From positions 1-64,000 of the forward strand of contig NZ_JAXOFX010000005.1 in NCBI RefSeq assembly GCF_034427655.1: a stretch of 64,000 bases of DNA, read 5' to 3'. Positions 1 to 7,563 of this stretch are shown piece by piece. A program made the position numbers and the translations under genes. This stretch comes from Robertmurraya_A mangrovi (lineage in GTDB: Bacteria; Bacillota; Bacilli; Bacillales; Cytobacillaceae). Within the stretch, counting starts at the first letter, position 1. The number at the start of each line of letters is the position of its first letter. The notes beneath the pieces are model-generated. The model did not search any database. It saw nothing but the letters and a program-made list of their open reading frames with translations, and was not told the DNA's origin.

Positions 1-105
1 CCGCCGCTAAGTTTCAAAAGCAAGCTTTTAAAACTTCGCTCGACTTGCATGTATTAGGCACGCCGCCAGCGTTCGTCCTGAGCCAGGATCAAACTCTCCA
101 ATAAA
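1..105 (-). rRNA. 16S ribosomal RNA, 5' end only (runs off the window)
   Basis: On the minus strand the sequence contains the universal 16S 5' signature GAGTTTGATCCTGGCTCAG followed by GACGAACGCTGGCGGCGTGC and the ATACATGCAAGTCGAGCGA segment. The 5' end is placed at the TTTAT just before GGAGAG, as in other Bacillus 16S genes. Only about 105 bases lie in the window; the rest, and presumably 23S and 5S, lie to the left. The first hypervariable region is at bases 1-45. It is too short for species identification. Confidence 0.97.
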
Positions 106-209
106 GAGTAAGATTTAGCTCTTAAAAAAATAAAAAAATTTAAACGTTGACGTATGATTTGTTCAGTTTTCAAAGAACAATTTATCCACCGCTCAAAAGC
201 GACTTTATT

Positions 210-238
210 AATTTACCACACCAGTAATTCAATGTCAA
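210..238 (-). promoter_or_regulatory. rRNA operon promoter
   Basis: On the minus strand a perfect -35 TTGACA (233-238) is separated by 17 bases from a TAAATT -10 (210-215), about 100 bases before the 16S 5' end. Between promoter and 16S lies the leader element TTCTTTGAAAACTGAAC (about 163-180), a boxA-type sequence seen in Bacillus rRNA leaders and linked to antitermination. The remaining bases up to the gene at 501 hold no further gene; a short AGTAAT hexamer is repeated three times at about 422-440. Confidence 0.85.
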
Positions 239-500
239 TAACTTTCTCACTAATTTAATTTCAATTAGTAACAAGTAATTCCGGTGAGGACAAAAAATAA
301 TATACCATGATATATAAACAATTTCAATATACTTTCTTATTTTTTTAAAAAAACTAGTTTGTAGTCTATTACCTTCTATTAATTAATTCATATTGCAATT
401 TTTTTATAAAGATGCTTTTGAAAGTAATAGTAATAGTAATAGAGTTAGCTTCATATAAGTGTATAGATATCTTTACAATTTGGAAAGGAAGGAATTAAAT

Positions 501-677
501 ATGCTAGAATCTGTTGCACTCTATCTATCACTAGTCATGGCCATTTATTTATTTGCATTCTCTTTTTGGGAAGGTATAAAAATAGCTAATTCAGATGAAA
601 AGGTATTTGGTGGTACTTTTATTATCTCCATTACGTCTGCTTTTATTTTCTCTGGGCTTACATACGCCTTTAATTAA
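501..677 (+). CDS. small membrane protein, 58 aa, function unknown
   Basis: I do not recognise the family. The protein begins MLESVALYLSLVMAIYLFAF and has two hydrophobic segments (about residues 3-21 and 36-56) joined by a charged loop (KIANSDEKVFGG), so it is probably a two-helix membrane protein. The start at 501 is chosen because GGAAAGGAAGGA lies just upstream; an in-frame ATG at 459 has no such site. It is a single-gene unit followed by a hairpin, and it points away from the rRNA operon. Nothing in the residues points to a catalytic function. Confidence 0.6.
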   Translation: MLESVALYLSLVMAIYLFAFSFWEGIKIANSDEKVFGGTFIISITSAFIFSGLTYAFN

Positions 678-689
678 TATAAATTATTA

Positions 690-724
690 TAAAGCGAGTA
701 CTCTACAAAGAATACTCGCTTTGC
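690..724 (+). terminator. terminator-like hairpin after the small membrane gene
   Basis: The arms AGCGAGTA (692-699) and TACTCGCT (713-720) form an 8 bp stem. It is followed by TTGCTTAGTTATTT, a weak T-rich tail. It sits 14 bases after the stop codon at 677. Confidence 0.55.
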
Positions 725-931
725 TTAGTTATTTATAGGATTTTTTCTAAAACTTTGTTGCTTCTCATATATATAAATTTACCTATAATGTATACATGCT
801 ATATTGGGCTTAAAAGGTTATCAGATTTAGAAAAAGCCTTACCATCTAAATTTGTAGCACTCTTTAACTACTTAGGGGTAAAAATCGGCTTTTGGATTTT
901 TACAAATAAGAACAATCATTACGAAAACAGC

Positions 932-1498
932 CTATTTAAAATAATCTTCCTTAAGGATAGCTGATATTGCTCCATCTAAAAAATTACCCTTTTCAAAAAA
1001 TCTTTTTCTCAAAACTCCTTCAAAAATAAATCCGTTCTTCTCTAACACTTTCCGGGAAGCTATATTTTCCGGATCATAAAATGCCTCTACTCTATTTAAC
1101 TCCATTTTATTAAATCCATAATCTAAAATTTTTGATATCACTTCTGACATAACACCCTTGTTCCAGTAATTAGGGTGTAACTCATAACCAATTTCTACTT
1201 TAGAGTGTTCTGGCTCAATACTATGAAAACCACAAGTTCCTATCAAATTATCAGTTTCCTTTAAGGCAATACCCCATCTTATTTGTTTCCCTTCTTCAAA
1301 TCTAGTTAATAGGCGTTCAATCAAGTCGGTAGCTTGTTGTTCAGAAGTAAAAGTTGCTAAATCATAGTATTTAGTAACCTCATCTTTAGAAAAGTAATCA
1401 AACATGTTCGGTGCATCACTCATTTTTAATTTTCGCAAAATAAATCTATCTGTTTCAAGTTCAGGAAATTGTTCGAAAACGAAATCTAGATTCAACAT
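932..1498 (-). CDS. GNAT N-acetyltransferase, RimJ/RimL type
   Basis: The 188-residue protein matches the RimJ/RimL/YdaF-type acetyltransferase fold. It has the N-terminal ETDRFILRKLKMSDA strand-helix, the GTCGFHSIEPEHSKVEIGYEL core that forms the acetyl-CoA platform, NYWNKGVMSEVI as motif A, and the C-terminal NIASRKVLEKNGFIFEGVLR typical of enzymes that acetylate N-terminal amines or small amines. The substrate cannot be deduced. It is the last gene of a three-gene minus-strand operon: its ATG immediately follows the stop of the upstream GNAT gene, with GGGAG as ribosome binding site, so translational coupling is likely. Confidence 0.9.
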   Translation of the reverse strand: MLNLDFVFEQFPELETDRFILRKLKMSDAPNMFDYFSKDEVTKYYDLATFTSEQQATDLIERLLTRFEEGKQIRWGIALKETDNLIGTCGFHSIEPEHSKVEIGYELHPNYWNKGVMSEVISKILDYGFNKMELNRVEAFYDPENIASRKVLEKNGFIFEGVLRKRFFEKGNFLDGAISAILKEDYFK

Positions 1499-2053
1499 TT
1501 ATTTTACTCCCTCTCTCTTAATTGATTCCTCTAGCCTTTTATTTAGTAAGTGGAGATCATTCCATGAGTAGGCTATTTCTTTATGTACACCAGTACCAAT
1601 TTTTATTTGTTCCTCCGCTATCATCTCAGGTTGGAAGCTTTCATAAAATCGCTTACTTGGATTTTCATTTAACACCCATACCATCAATGACTTAAGATTC
1701 AGCTTAAGTATTTGTTGTAAACCAGCATAAAATAGTTTTGAACCAACCTTCTGGCCTTTGTATCCATCTAACAAATAAATGGCATAAAGTTCAGCTTCAA
1801 TGCCAAACTTCTTTGTTCTTTCCACACCGAAAGAAGCAAAACCTACAATTTCACCTGATTCATTTTTCGCTACATATGCGTATCCATTTTGTTCAGATTT
1901 AAGTGATTCCTTCCAAAGCTCATACCTAGATTCTTCTTTTAAGCTATCTAGAAACTCTTGATTAATTATTCCTCTATATGTCTCTCGCCAACTTTGAACA
2001 TGAACGGATGCAATTCCTTTAGCATCTAGTTCAGTCGCTCTCTCTATTAACAT
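1499..2053 (-). CDS. GNAT N-acetyltransferase
   Basis: This is a second, unrelated GNAT protein of 184 residues. It starts MLIERATELDAKGIASVHVQ and shows SWRETYRGII, the GFASFGVERTKKFGIEAELYAIYLL core strands, and YKGQKVGSKLFYAGL, the acetyl-CoA pyrophosphate-binding loop (Q/RxxGxG/A). The start at 2053 is preceded by AGGGGGG at good spacing; a longer reading to 2113 would overlap the upstream gene. It lies 10 bases after the EamA gene and directly before the third gene, so all three are probably one transcript. The acceptor substrate is unknown. Confidence 0.88.
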   Translation of the reverse strand: MLIERATELDAKGIASVHVQSWRETYRGIINQEFLDSLKEESRYELWKESLKSEQNGYAYVAKNESGEIVGFASFGVERTKKFGIEAELYAIYLLDGYKGQKVGSKLFYAGLQQILKLNLKSLMVWVLNENPSKRFYESFQPEMIAEEQIKIGTGVHKEIAYSWNDLHLLNKRLEESIKREGVK

Positions 2054-2063
2054 CAAATCCCCC

Positions 2064-2972
2064 CTAAATTTTAATTTTCGATATTTCTCCCCGTTGTTTT
2101 GCTTTTCTTTCATCTAATAGGAAAAGTGAAACACCACCTATTACAACTAACCCTCCAACAATCTGTGTTAACAACACATGTTCGTCCAAAAGATAATAAG
2201 CTAAGATAGTAGCACCTACAGGTTCAAATAATATAGCCATAGAAATAGTAGAAGTGCTTAACCATTTAAGTGACCAATTAAACAATGTATGTCCAAGTAA
2301 GGTCGGAACAATAGCGAGAAGGATAAAGTAAACCCAGTCACTTGTGCCGTAACCAAGTAAAGGTTCCTTTGCTAATAAAACATAAATTAATAAAACAATG
2401 GTGCTAATCCCATAAACAACAAATGTATATGTAATAAGTGATAATCTTTGTCTAACGGTTTGACCAAACATTAAGTATGCAGTAACTAAAACACAGGCTA
2501 ATAAGGCTAAAAAATCCCCAAACAATGCCATTCCGCTTATTCGGAAATCACCCCAACTTATAATAACGCTACCTATAACAGCAATAAAAGCACATGCAAT
2601 AGCTTTAATAGAAAACTTTTCCTTAAAGAATAGGTATGTACCGATAAAAGCAAACAACGGTTGTAAGGTTACTAATACAGTTGAACTAGCGACAGATGTG
2701 TAATTTAAAGATTCAAACCATAGAATAAAATGAAAGGCCAGGAACACACCAGCGAGTATACAAAAAGCCCAGTCTCTCTTCGTAATAAGTTTTAACTCAT
2801 GAACATACTTTATTAGGAACACTGGTAACATAAATAGAACCGAAAAAAACAAGCGGTAAAAAGCAATTACTCCTGATGGTGCTGTTGAAAACTTCACTAA
2901 AATAGCCGAAGCAGAAACAGAAATAACACCAATTGCCAAAACAAAATATGGATTAATCTTCTGCCCTTCCAT
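2064..2972 (-). CDS. EamA-family (DMT) transporter
   Basis: This is a 302-residue polytopic protein with about ten hydrophobic helices arranged as two EamA repeats: one covers roughly residues 8-140 (FYRLFFSVLFMLPVF) and the second residues 155-290, ending GGVSLFLLDERKAKQR on the inner face. The drug/metabolite transporter superfamily exports metabolites or amino acids across the cytoplasmic membrane, but the substrate is not readable. The start at 2972 has AAGGGG upstream; an upstream extension to 3134 lacks a ribosome binding site and runs into the divergent mgtC region. It heads an operon with two acetyltransferases, which may modify the same compound (inference). Confidence 0.88.
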   Translation of the reverse strand: MEGQKINPYFVLAIGVISVSASAILVKFSTAPSGVIAFYRLFFSVLFMLPVFLIKYVHELKLITKRDWAFCILAGVFLAFHFILWFESLNYTSVASSTVLVTLQPLFAFIGTYLFFKEKFSIKAIACAFIAVIGSVIISWGDFRISGMALFGDFLALLACVLVTAYLMFGQTVRQRLSLITYTFVVYGISTIVLLIYVLLAKEPLLGYGTSDWVYFILLAIVPTLLGHTLFNWSLKWLSTSTISMAILFEPVGATILAYYLLDEHVLLTQIVGGLVVIGGVSLFLLDERKAKQRGEISKIKI

Positions 2973-3085
2973 TAAAAACCCCTTTTTCTGTATGAAATGA
3001 TGTATACAATATTTTACAACGTTCAGAAGATAGATACTATTGTTTTTATTTTTAATGTTACTCTCACCTGACTGGAGGGATGAAC

Positions 3086-3781
3086 ATGGGTGCAATCGAC
3101 ATGGATATTCTAATGAAATTAGGAGTTTCAGCAATCCTTGGCCTTGTAATTGGTTTGGAGAGAGAATTAAAAAGAAAACCTGTTGGCTTAAAAACCAGTC
3201 TTGTTATATCAATTGTAAGTTGTCTTTTAACCATCGTTTCAATTGAATCTGCTTATCTCTTTCCAGGTGATGAGGATGTGAACATCACCATGGATCCTTT
3301 GCGTTTAGCCGCACAGATTGTATCTGGAATTGGTTTCTTAGGAGCTGGAGTTATACTTAGAAGAGGGAATGATAGCATTTCGGGTCTAACGACTGCAGCA
3401 TTAATTTGGGGAGCAGCAGGAATCGGAATTGCGGTTGGTGCTGGCTTTTATATTGAGGCTATTACAGGAGTTATTTTATTAATTATAAGCGTTGAAATTA
3501 TTCCCATAATTGTAAGTCTTATTGGACCAAGACAGTTAAGAGAGAAGGAAATTCGACTTCAACTAAAAATAAAAAATAAAAAGGACATCTCTGAAGTTAT
3601 GCACGCTCTTAAGAAAGAGAAAATAATCATTAGAAATATTCGAATTAAAGATTTAGAAGATGGCGAGCATTTTGTGCAACTTTTAATCACTGTTAATTAT
3701 AAGCGTAAAACAACAGACGTTTATTATAGTGCTTCAAGCATCGAAGGAGTTTACTCAGTAGAAATCGAGAGCTTGGATTAG
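3086..3781 (+). CDS. MgtC/SapB-family membrane protein
   Basis: The protein (231 aa) has the MgtC hallmark LGLVIGLERELKRKPVGLKTSLVISI near its N-terminus, the RLAAQIVSGIGFLGAG segment and LTTAALIWGAAGIGIAVGAG, covering four to five membrane helices in the first 145 residues. A C-terminal cytoplasmic ACT-like domain (about 150-231) follows. MgtC proteins are linked to magnesium limitation and modulation of ATP synthase or membrane potential. The start at 3086 is spaced well from GGAGGG, whereas ATG 3080 abuts that site. It is a single-gene unit, divergent from the EamA operon, and ends at a strong hairpin. Confidence 0.92.
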   Translation: MGAIDMDILMKLGVSAILGLVIGLERELKRKPVGLKTSLVISIVSCLLTIVSIESAYLFPGDEDVNITMDPLRLAAQIVSGIGFLGAGVILRRGNDSISGLTTAALIWGAAGIGIAVGAGFYIEAITGVILLIISVEIIPIIVSLIGPRQLREKEIRLQLKIKNKKDISEVMHALKKEKIIIRNIRIKDLEDGEHFVQLLITVNYKRKTTDVYYSASSIEGVYSVEIESLD

Positions 3782-3818
3782 GGAATTTTGTCGCAAAAAA
3801 AACTCCACAAGTTTGAAA

Positions 3819-3850
3819 ATTCACTTGCAGAATGCTGCAAGTGAATTTAT
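3819..3850 (+). terminator. terminator of the mgtC gene
   Basis: Two perfect 12-base arms, ATTCACTTGCAG and CTGCAAGTGAAT, flank the loop AATG and are followed by TTATAATTTTCC. The hairpin lies between mgtC and tRNA-Ala. Confidence 0.8.
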
Positions 3851-3864
3851 AATTTTCCTTACAC

Positions 3865-3937
3865 GGGGCATTAGCTCAGCTGGGAGAGCGCTACGCTGGC
3901 AGCGTAGAGGTCAGGGGTTCGAGCCCCCTATGCTCCA
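3865..3937 (+). tRNA. tRNA-Ala (anticodon GGC)
   Basis: The gene folds as a complete cloverleaf of 73 bases. The acceptor GGGGCAT pairs with ATGCTCC (one G-T pair); the D arm contains TAGCTCAGCTGGGAGAGC; the anticodon stem CTACG/CGTAG encloses CTGGCAG with anticodon GGC; the T arm is GGGGTTCGAGCCCC-like. The discriminator base is A, and the CCA end is not encoded (TAT follows). It decodes alanine GCC/GCU codons. It stands alone, not beside an rRNA operon in this window. Confidence 0.97.
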
Positions 3938-3969
3938 TATTAAATAAAAGGTCTCAAGCTCTTTTATAA

Positions 3970-4000
3970 GCAAACGCCCTCATTTAATGAGGGCGTTTGC
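3970..4000. terminator. bidirectional terminator between tRNA-Ala and the chemoreceptor gene
   Basis: GCAAACGCCCTCATT and AATGAGGGCGTTTGC form a near-perfect stem around a one-base centre. T-rich tracts follow on both strands, so it can end the tRNA transcript (plus) and the convergent chemoreceptor transcript (minus). Confidence 0.85.
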
Positions 4001-4004
4001 TTAT

Positions 4005-5714
4005 TTATTTTACCTTAAATAATAATGCAGAGTGTTGAAGATCATCTGCTAGTTGTGAAAGATTTTGCGTTGCTGATGTGATTTCGGTTAATGATGCATT
4101 ATGTTGTTCTGCAGAAGCTGCAATATTTTGGGAGTGGTTAGAGCTTTCCTCTGCAGCATGTAAAATAGAATTCATTGATTCAACTAAATGCATTGTATTC
4201 TCATTATTAACGGTGATTACATTAGAAATATCATTCATTTGAACTGCCACAGTTTCAACTGAGGCTAGTATCTTTGAAAATGCATCTTCCGCTGTAGAAA
4301 TGAGGGCTGTTCCTTCTGTCAATGAAGTGCTAGTTGAATTCATTGATTTGACAGCCTGATTTGTATCTACTTGTATTTCTTTGATTAACTGATTAATTTG
4401 TTCTGCTGCGGTTACTGTTTGTTCAGCAAGCTTTCTTACTTCATCCGCTACAATGGCAAACCCTTTCCCATGCACTCCAGCTCTTGCAGCCTCGATTGCA
4501 GCGTTTAAGGCTAATAAGTTTGTTTGGCTTGAAATATCTGTAATGATTGATACAATTTGGCCAACCTGAGAAGATTTCTCTCCTAATTTATTAATGATGT
4601 CTGCTGTCTCGTATGCTTGTTTATCAATATACCCCATTTGTTCAATTGTTCTTGAGACAATTTTATGTCCCTCTTCTGCTGATTTTGATGAAGAAACAGC
4701 AGCTGAAGTAGCAGATTCAACTCCTCCAGATAATTGTTTCATTTGATTAGTAAAGTGTGACAGGTGTTGATTCGCCAATTGGATACTTTCTACTTGTTGA
4801 TCAATTCCTGAAGAAACTGTTTGAATCGAACTTGTAACTTCATCTGTTGCCCTTGAAAACTGTTCACTTGATGCAGCAATTTCTTCGGAAGTGGAAGCAA
4901 CTAATAATGAGCTATTTGTAACCTTTTCTATTATCTCTCGTAAACCCTTAATCATTTCATTAAAATTGTGCGTTAATAGTCCTATTTCGTCTTTCGAATT
5001 GTACTCGCCAGAAACACGCAAATCACCTTTTTGTGCTAATGACATTAATGATTGAATCATGCTTATCGGTTTTTTAATACTTCTAGCTACTACAAATCCA
5101 ATGAGCGAGCAAATAATAATGGCTGAAATACCAATAATTATTGTTAATAAAACCATTTGGTTAAACTTTTTTTGGTTTCCATCATTGGCAATTTTAGCAT
5201 CTTCCTGATTTAATTGAACAATGGAAGATAATGCATTGACCATCTCTGAACGTATTGGTTTTAAATCAGAGGCATATAAGTTATAGGCTTCCTGACTTCT
5301 ATTAACAGCTGCTAATTCATCAACCTTTGCTTTTGTTTCATTACTCATCCCAGCTAGCTCTTTATACTTTTTAAACTGCTCACTAACGGAAGGTGACATA
5401 GAGATTCCTTCAAGCTGTGGCCAAACTTCTTTATTAACAGATACAATGGCAAGAAATTCATTTTGTAACTCTTCCTGACGAGATGCATCCGTTGTTAATA
5501 TTTGCTCCAAAATGATAGAATCAATTTTCGTATTATTCGTTAAAATCGTATTAAACATTTGGTTTATTACAAGCTTATCATTATAAATTGAGCTAGCACT
5601 TTTATTAATTGAGTTAAGTGCTACATAGTTAATTACACTGATTCCACCTAGAAACAGAATAGAAACAACTATTAGTGTAAAAATTTTAGTGGATACTTTC
5701 AAATTTCTAAACAT
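4005..5714 (-). CDS. methyl-accepting chemotaxis protein with 4HB sensor domain
   Basis: A 569-residue transmembrane chemoreceptor. TM1 is at about 10-31; the extracytoplasmic region (32-186) is all-helical, consistent with a four-helix-bundle ligand domain; TM2 is at about 187-209; HAMP follows at about 210-262 (RSIKKPISMIQSLM). The long coiled-coil signalling domain contains the highly conserved hairpin tip IEAARAGVHGKGFAIVADEVRKLAEQ, which contacts CheA and CheW. The start at 5714 has a GGGGGGGAG site; an upstream reading to 5798 has none. The ligand is unknown. A cre-like sequence upstream suggests carbon catabolite control. It is a single-gene unit ending at the shared terminator with tRNA-Ala. 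Confidence 0.93.
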   Translation of the reverse strand: MFRNLKVSTKIFTLIVVSILFLGGISVINYVALNSINKSASSIYNDKLVINQMFNTILTNNTKIDSIILEQILTTDASRQEELQNEFLAIVSVNKEVWPQLEGISMSPSVSEQFKKYKELAGMSNETKAKVDELAAVNRSQEAYNLYASDLKPIRSEMVNALSSIVQLNQEDAKIANDGNQKKFNQMVLLTIIIGISAIIICSLIGFVVARSIKKPISMIQSLMSLAQKGDLRVSGEYNSKDEIGLLTHNFNEMIKGLREIIEKVTNSSLLVASTSEEIAASSEQFSRATDEVTSSIQTVSSGIDQQVESIQLANQHLSHFTNQMKQLSGGVESATSAAVSSSKSAEEGHKIVSRTIEQMGYIDKQAYETADIINKLGEKSSQVGQIVSIITDISSQTNLLALNAAIEAARAGVHGKGFAIVADEVRKLAEQTVTAAEQINQLIKEIQVDTNQAVKSMNSTSTSLTEGTALISTAEDAFSKILASVETVAVQMNDISNVITVNNENTMHLVESMNSILHAAEESSNHSQNIAASAEQHNASLTEITSATQNLSQLADDLQHSALLFKVK

Positions 5715-5845
5715 AAATATTATCTCCCCCCCAGATTTGTTTGTTCTATATGTACCTTTGTGTCTCTCCTCAACAAAAATATTTTCCAATTTCGACAATA
5801 ATCGTAATTATTTTCCAAAGGAATAAAGTAGATTCTAGCAAATAG

Positions 5846-5859
5846 GGGAACCGCTTTCA
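5846..5859 (-). promoter_or_regulatory. cre-like site upstream of the chemoreceptor gene
   Basis: On the minus strand TGAAAGCGGTTCCC matches 12 of 14 positions of the CcpA consensus TGWAANCGNTNWCA. It lies about 130 bases before the chemoreceptor start. This is a motif match only. Confidence 0.35.
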
Positions 5860-6369
5860 ATACACGAAAAGGGACGATAGACCTAGAAAAAATAATATTC
5901 TAACAGATTAGTATTTTAATATCCTTTTTCAAGAATAAAACCTAACTATCCTATTAAAACTATTCTTTTTTTCGTTTTTTTAATATATCAATTTTTTTTT
6001 GCACAAATTTGAAGTTTTTCTTATAATTCTTCACTCTTTATCGATGCTAGTGATAATATTTCATCCAGAAGTAAGAGTTTTCCTCAACATTCAAGCCCAT
6101 ACCATGGAATGCTTTTTTCCAATTCGTTTACCATCGCAGACTCTTAATTTGTTGCTGTTATTTGTTCAGACTAGGCAGTAGACTTCTCAGAATTGGCTGA
6201 GACCTCTTGATTTTAATCCGATACTAAAAAGGCAGCTTCCCCTTTCTTTTACCTACCAATTTAAACATACTAGAAGGTTTTCCCTCCCATATAATTAGAA
6301 ACCAATCATCTTCCTTTAGGACAAGCATAATATGTAAAGAATCTGTTTTTCTGAAAGGATGCATCTCCC
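5860..6369. other. non-coding stretch between divergent chemoreceptor and EamA genes
   Basis: No convincing gene is seen here. The T-rich centre (5960-6000) and a short hairpin TCTCAG/CTGAGA (6185-6202) are the only structures noted. It must hold the promoters for both flanking genes, but no clear -35/-10 pair stands out. Confidence 0.4.
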
Positions 6370-7293
6370 ATGACACAGTTCAATTCAAAGTTAACCGCCT
6401 CAACTTATGCAACGATGTCAATTAGTTTTTGGGGAGTCTCATTTGTATCCACAAAAGCTGTGTTAGGAAAAATTGATCCGTATACATTACTCGTCCTTCG
6501 ATTTGGGATAGGAGCTTTATTCTTATTATTGCTATTACTTTTAATGCGTTATCGACTATCCATTTCCCTAAAACATGTCCCCCACTTAATTACATTAGGT
6601 ATTCTTGGAGTTTTTGTTCATCAAGTGCTTCAGGCAACCGCTTTGTTAACAATTGAAGCTTCTTCAGCTGGCTGGCTCATTTCACTTTCACCCATTTTTA
6701 CGGTTATTCTGTCCATGTTGTTTTTACACGAAAAAATGAGTGTTTCTAGAGCTGTTGGAATGTTACTTGCCATTATAGGTGTTCTCCTTATTACAACAAC
6801 TAGAAGTGGGCAGTCTATTGACTTTACTCTAAATCTAGGCTTTTTTCTCATGATTTTAAGTACATTAAACTGGGCTGTTTACTCGATTCTTTTAAAACAT
6901 CTAAAAATACCTTACCCAGCCCTTGTAGTTACTTTTTATATGAGTTTAATTGGTTTTATGTTAACCACACCTTTTATCATTAGAAACAAAGGTTGGGAAT
7001 CCTTAACGTTATTAACTCAATCAGAATGGGCCCATTTAATTTTTCTTGGAGTGTTCGTATCTGGCATTGCCTATTGGTATTGGGGAAAGGCACATGAAGT
7101 ATTGGAAGCTTCAAAGGTTTCTATGTTTCTTTATTTAGAACCGATATCCACTCTTATTGCCGCCATAGCACTCCTACACGAGAAAGTATTTTTTAGCAGT
7201 ATTGCGGGTGGGATCATTATTATTATGGGAGTGATTACAGTTAATGGTCAGTTTATGCCTCTACTAATAAGATTGGTTTTTAGAAGAACCTAG
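6370..7293 (+). CDS. EamA-family (DMT) transporter
   Basis: A 307-residue protein with ten predicted helices in two EamA repeats. The first repeat starts ATMSISFWGVSFVSTKAVLG and carries LRFGIGALFLLLLLLLMRYR; the second repeat includes LGVFVSGIAYWYWGKAHEVL and the typical YLEPISTLIAAIALLHEKV. This is the RhaT/YdcZ-like drug/metabolite transporter fold of the cytoplasmic membrane; the substrate is unknown. GAAAGGA lies upstream of the ATG. It is only distantly similar to the other EamA protein in this window, so a recent duplication is unlikely. Confidence 0.9.
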   Translation: MTQFNSKLTASTYATMSISFWGVSFVSTKAVLGKIDPYTLLVLRFGIGALFLLLLLLLMRYRLSISLKHVPHLITLGILGVFVHQVLQATALLTIEASSAGWLISLSPIFTVILSMLFLHEKMSVSRAVGMLLAIIGVLLITTTRSGQSIDFTLNLGFFLMILSTLNWAVYSILLKHLKIPYPALVVTFYMSLIGFMLTTPFIIRNKGWESLTLLTQSEWAHLIFLGVFVSGIAYWYWGKAHEVLEASKVSMFLYLEPISTLIAAIALLHEKVFFSSIAGGIIIIMGVITVNGQFMPLLIRLVFRRT

Positions 7294-7447
7294 TAATCTC
7301 TTTAAAATACAACTATATATAACAGAAGTTAATGATCAGATGTTTCAGCAAGTTGTTCGATTAAGACAACTGATTGAGGAATGTATTGAACAAGAGGTGG
7401 TCCCTACTCATGAAAAATATTATGAAGCCTTAAAAGGAGAGCAATAA
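7271..7447 (+). pseudogene. possible gene remnant or very short gene, no start codon
   Basis: From 7271 to the TAA at 7445-7447 one frame stays open and reads like protein: QMFQQVVRLRQLIEECIEQE, then VVPTHEKYYEALKGEQ. Codon use looks normal for this genome, but there is no ATG, GTG or TTG with a ribosome binding site; the only internal Met is at 7337. The segment resembles the C-terminal or internal helix of a larger enzyme, so a deletion remnant is one reading; chance is another. It overlaps the end of the EamA gene by 23 bases in another frame. Confidence 0.3.
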
Positions 7448-7563
7448 CCATCTGTACCACGAAATATATTGTGTTACAATCACTCCCTTTTACAAATTGT
7501 TGGTAAAAATCTACAACTAACATGCTATAATAGCTTTATCTATTTACCGGAAGTGAAGACGAA

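Noticed and set aside
755..964. 69-codon open frame on the plus strand
   Set aside because: No ribosome binding site, AT-driven composition, no family resemblance, and the end overlaps the acetyltransferase gene on the other strand.
5999..6181. 60-codon open frame in the T-rich gap
   Set aside because: Starts with TTG within a T run, no ribosome binding site and no recognisable motif.
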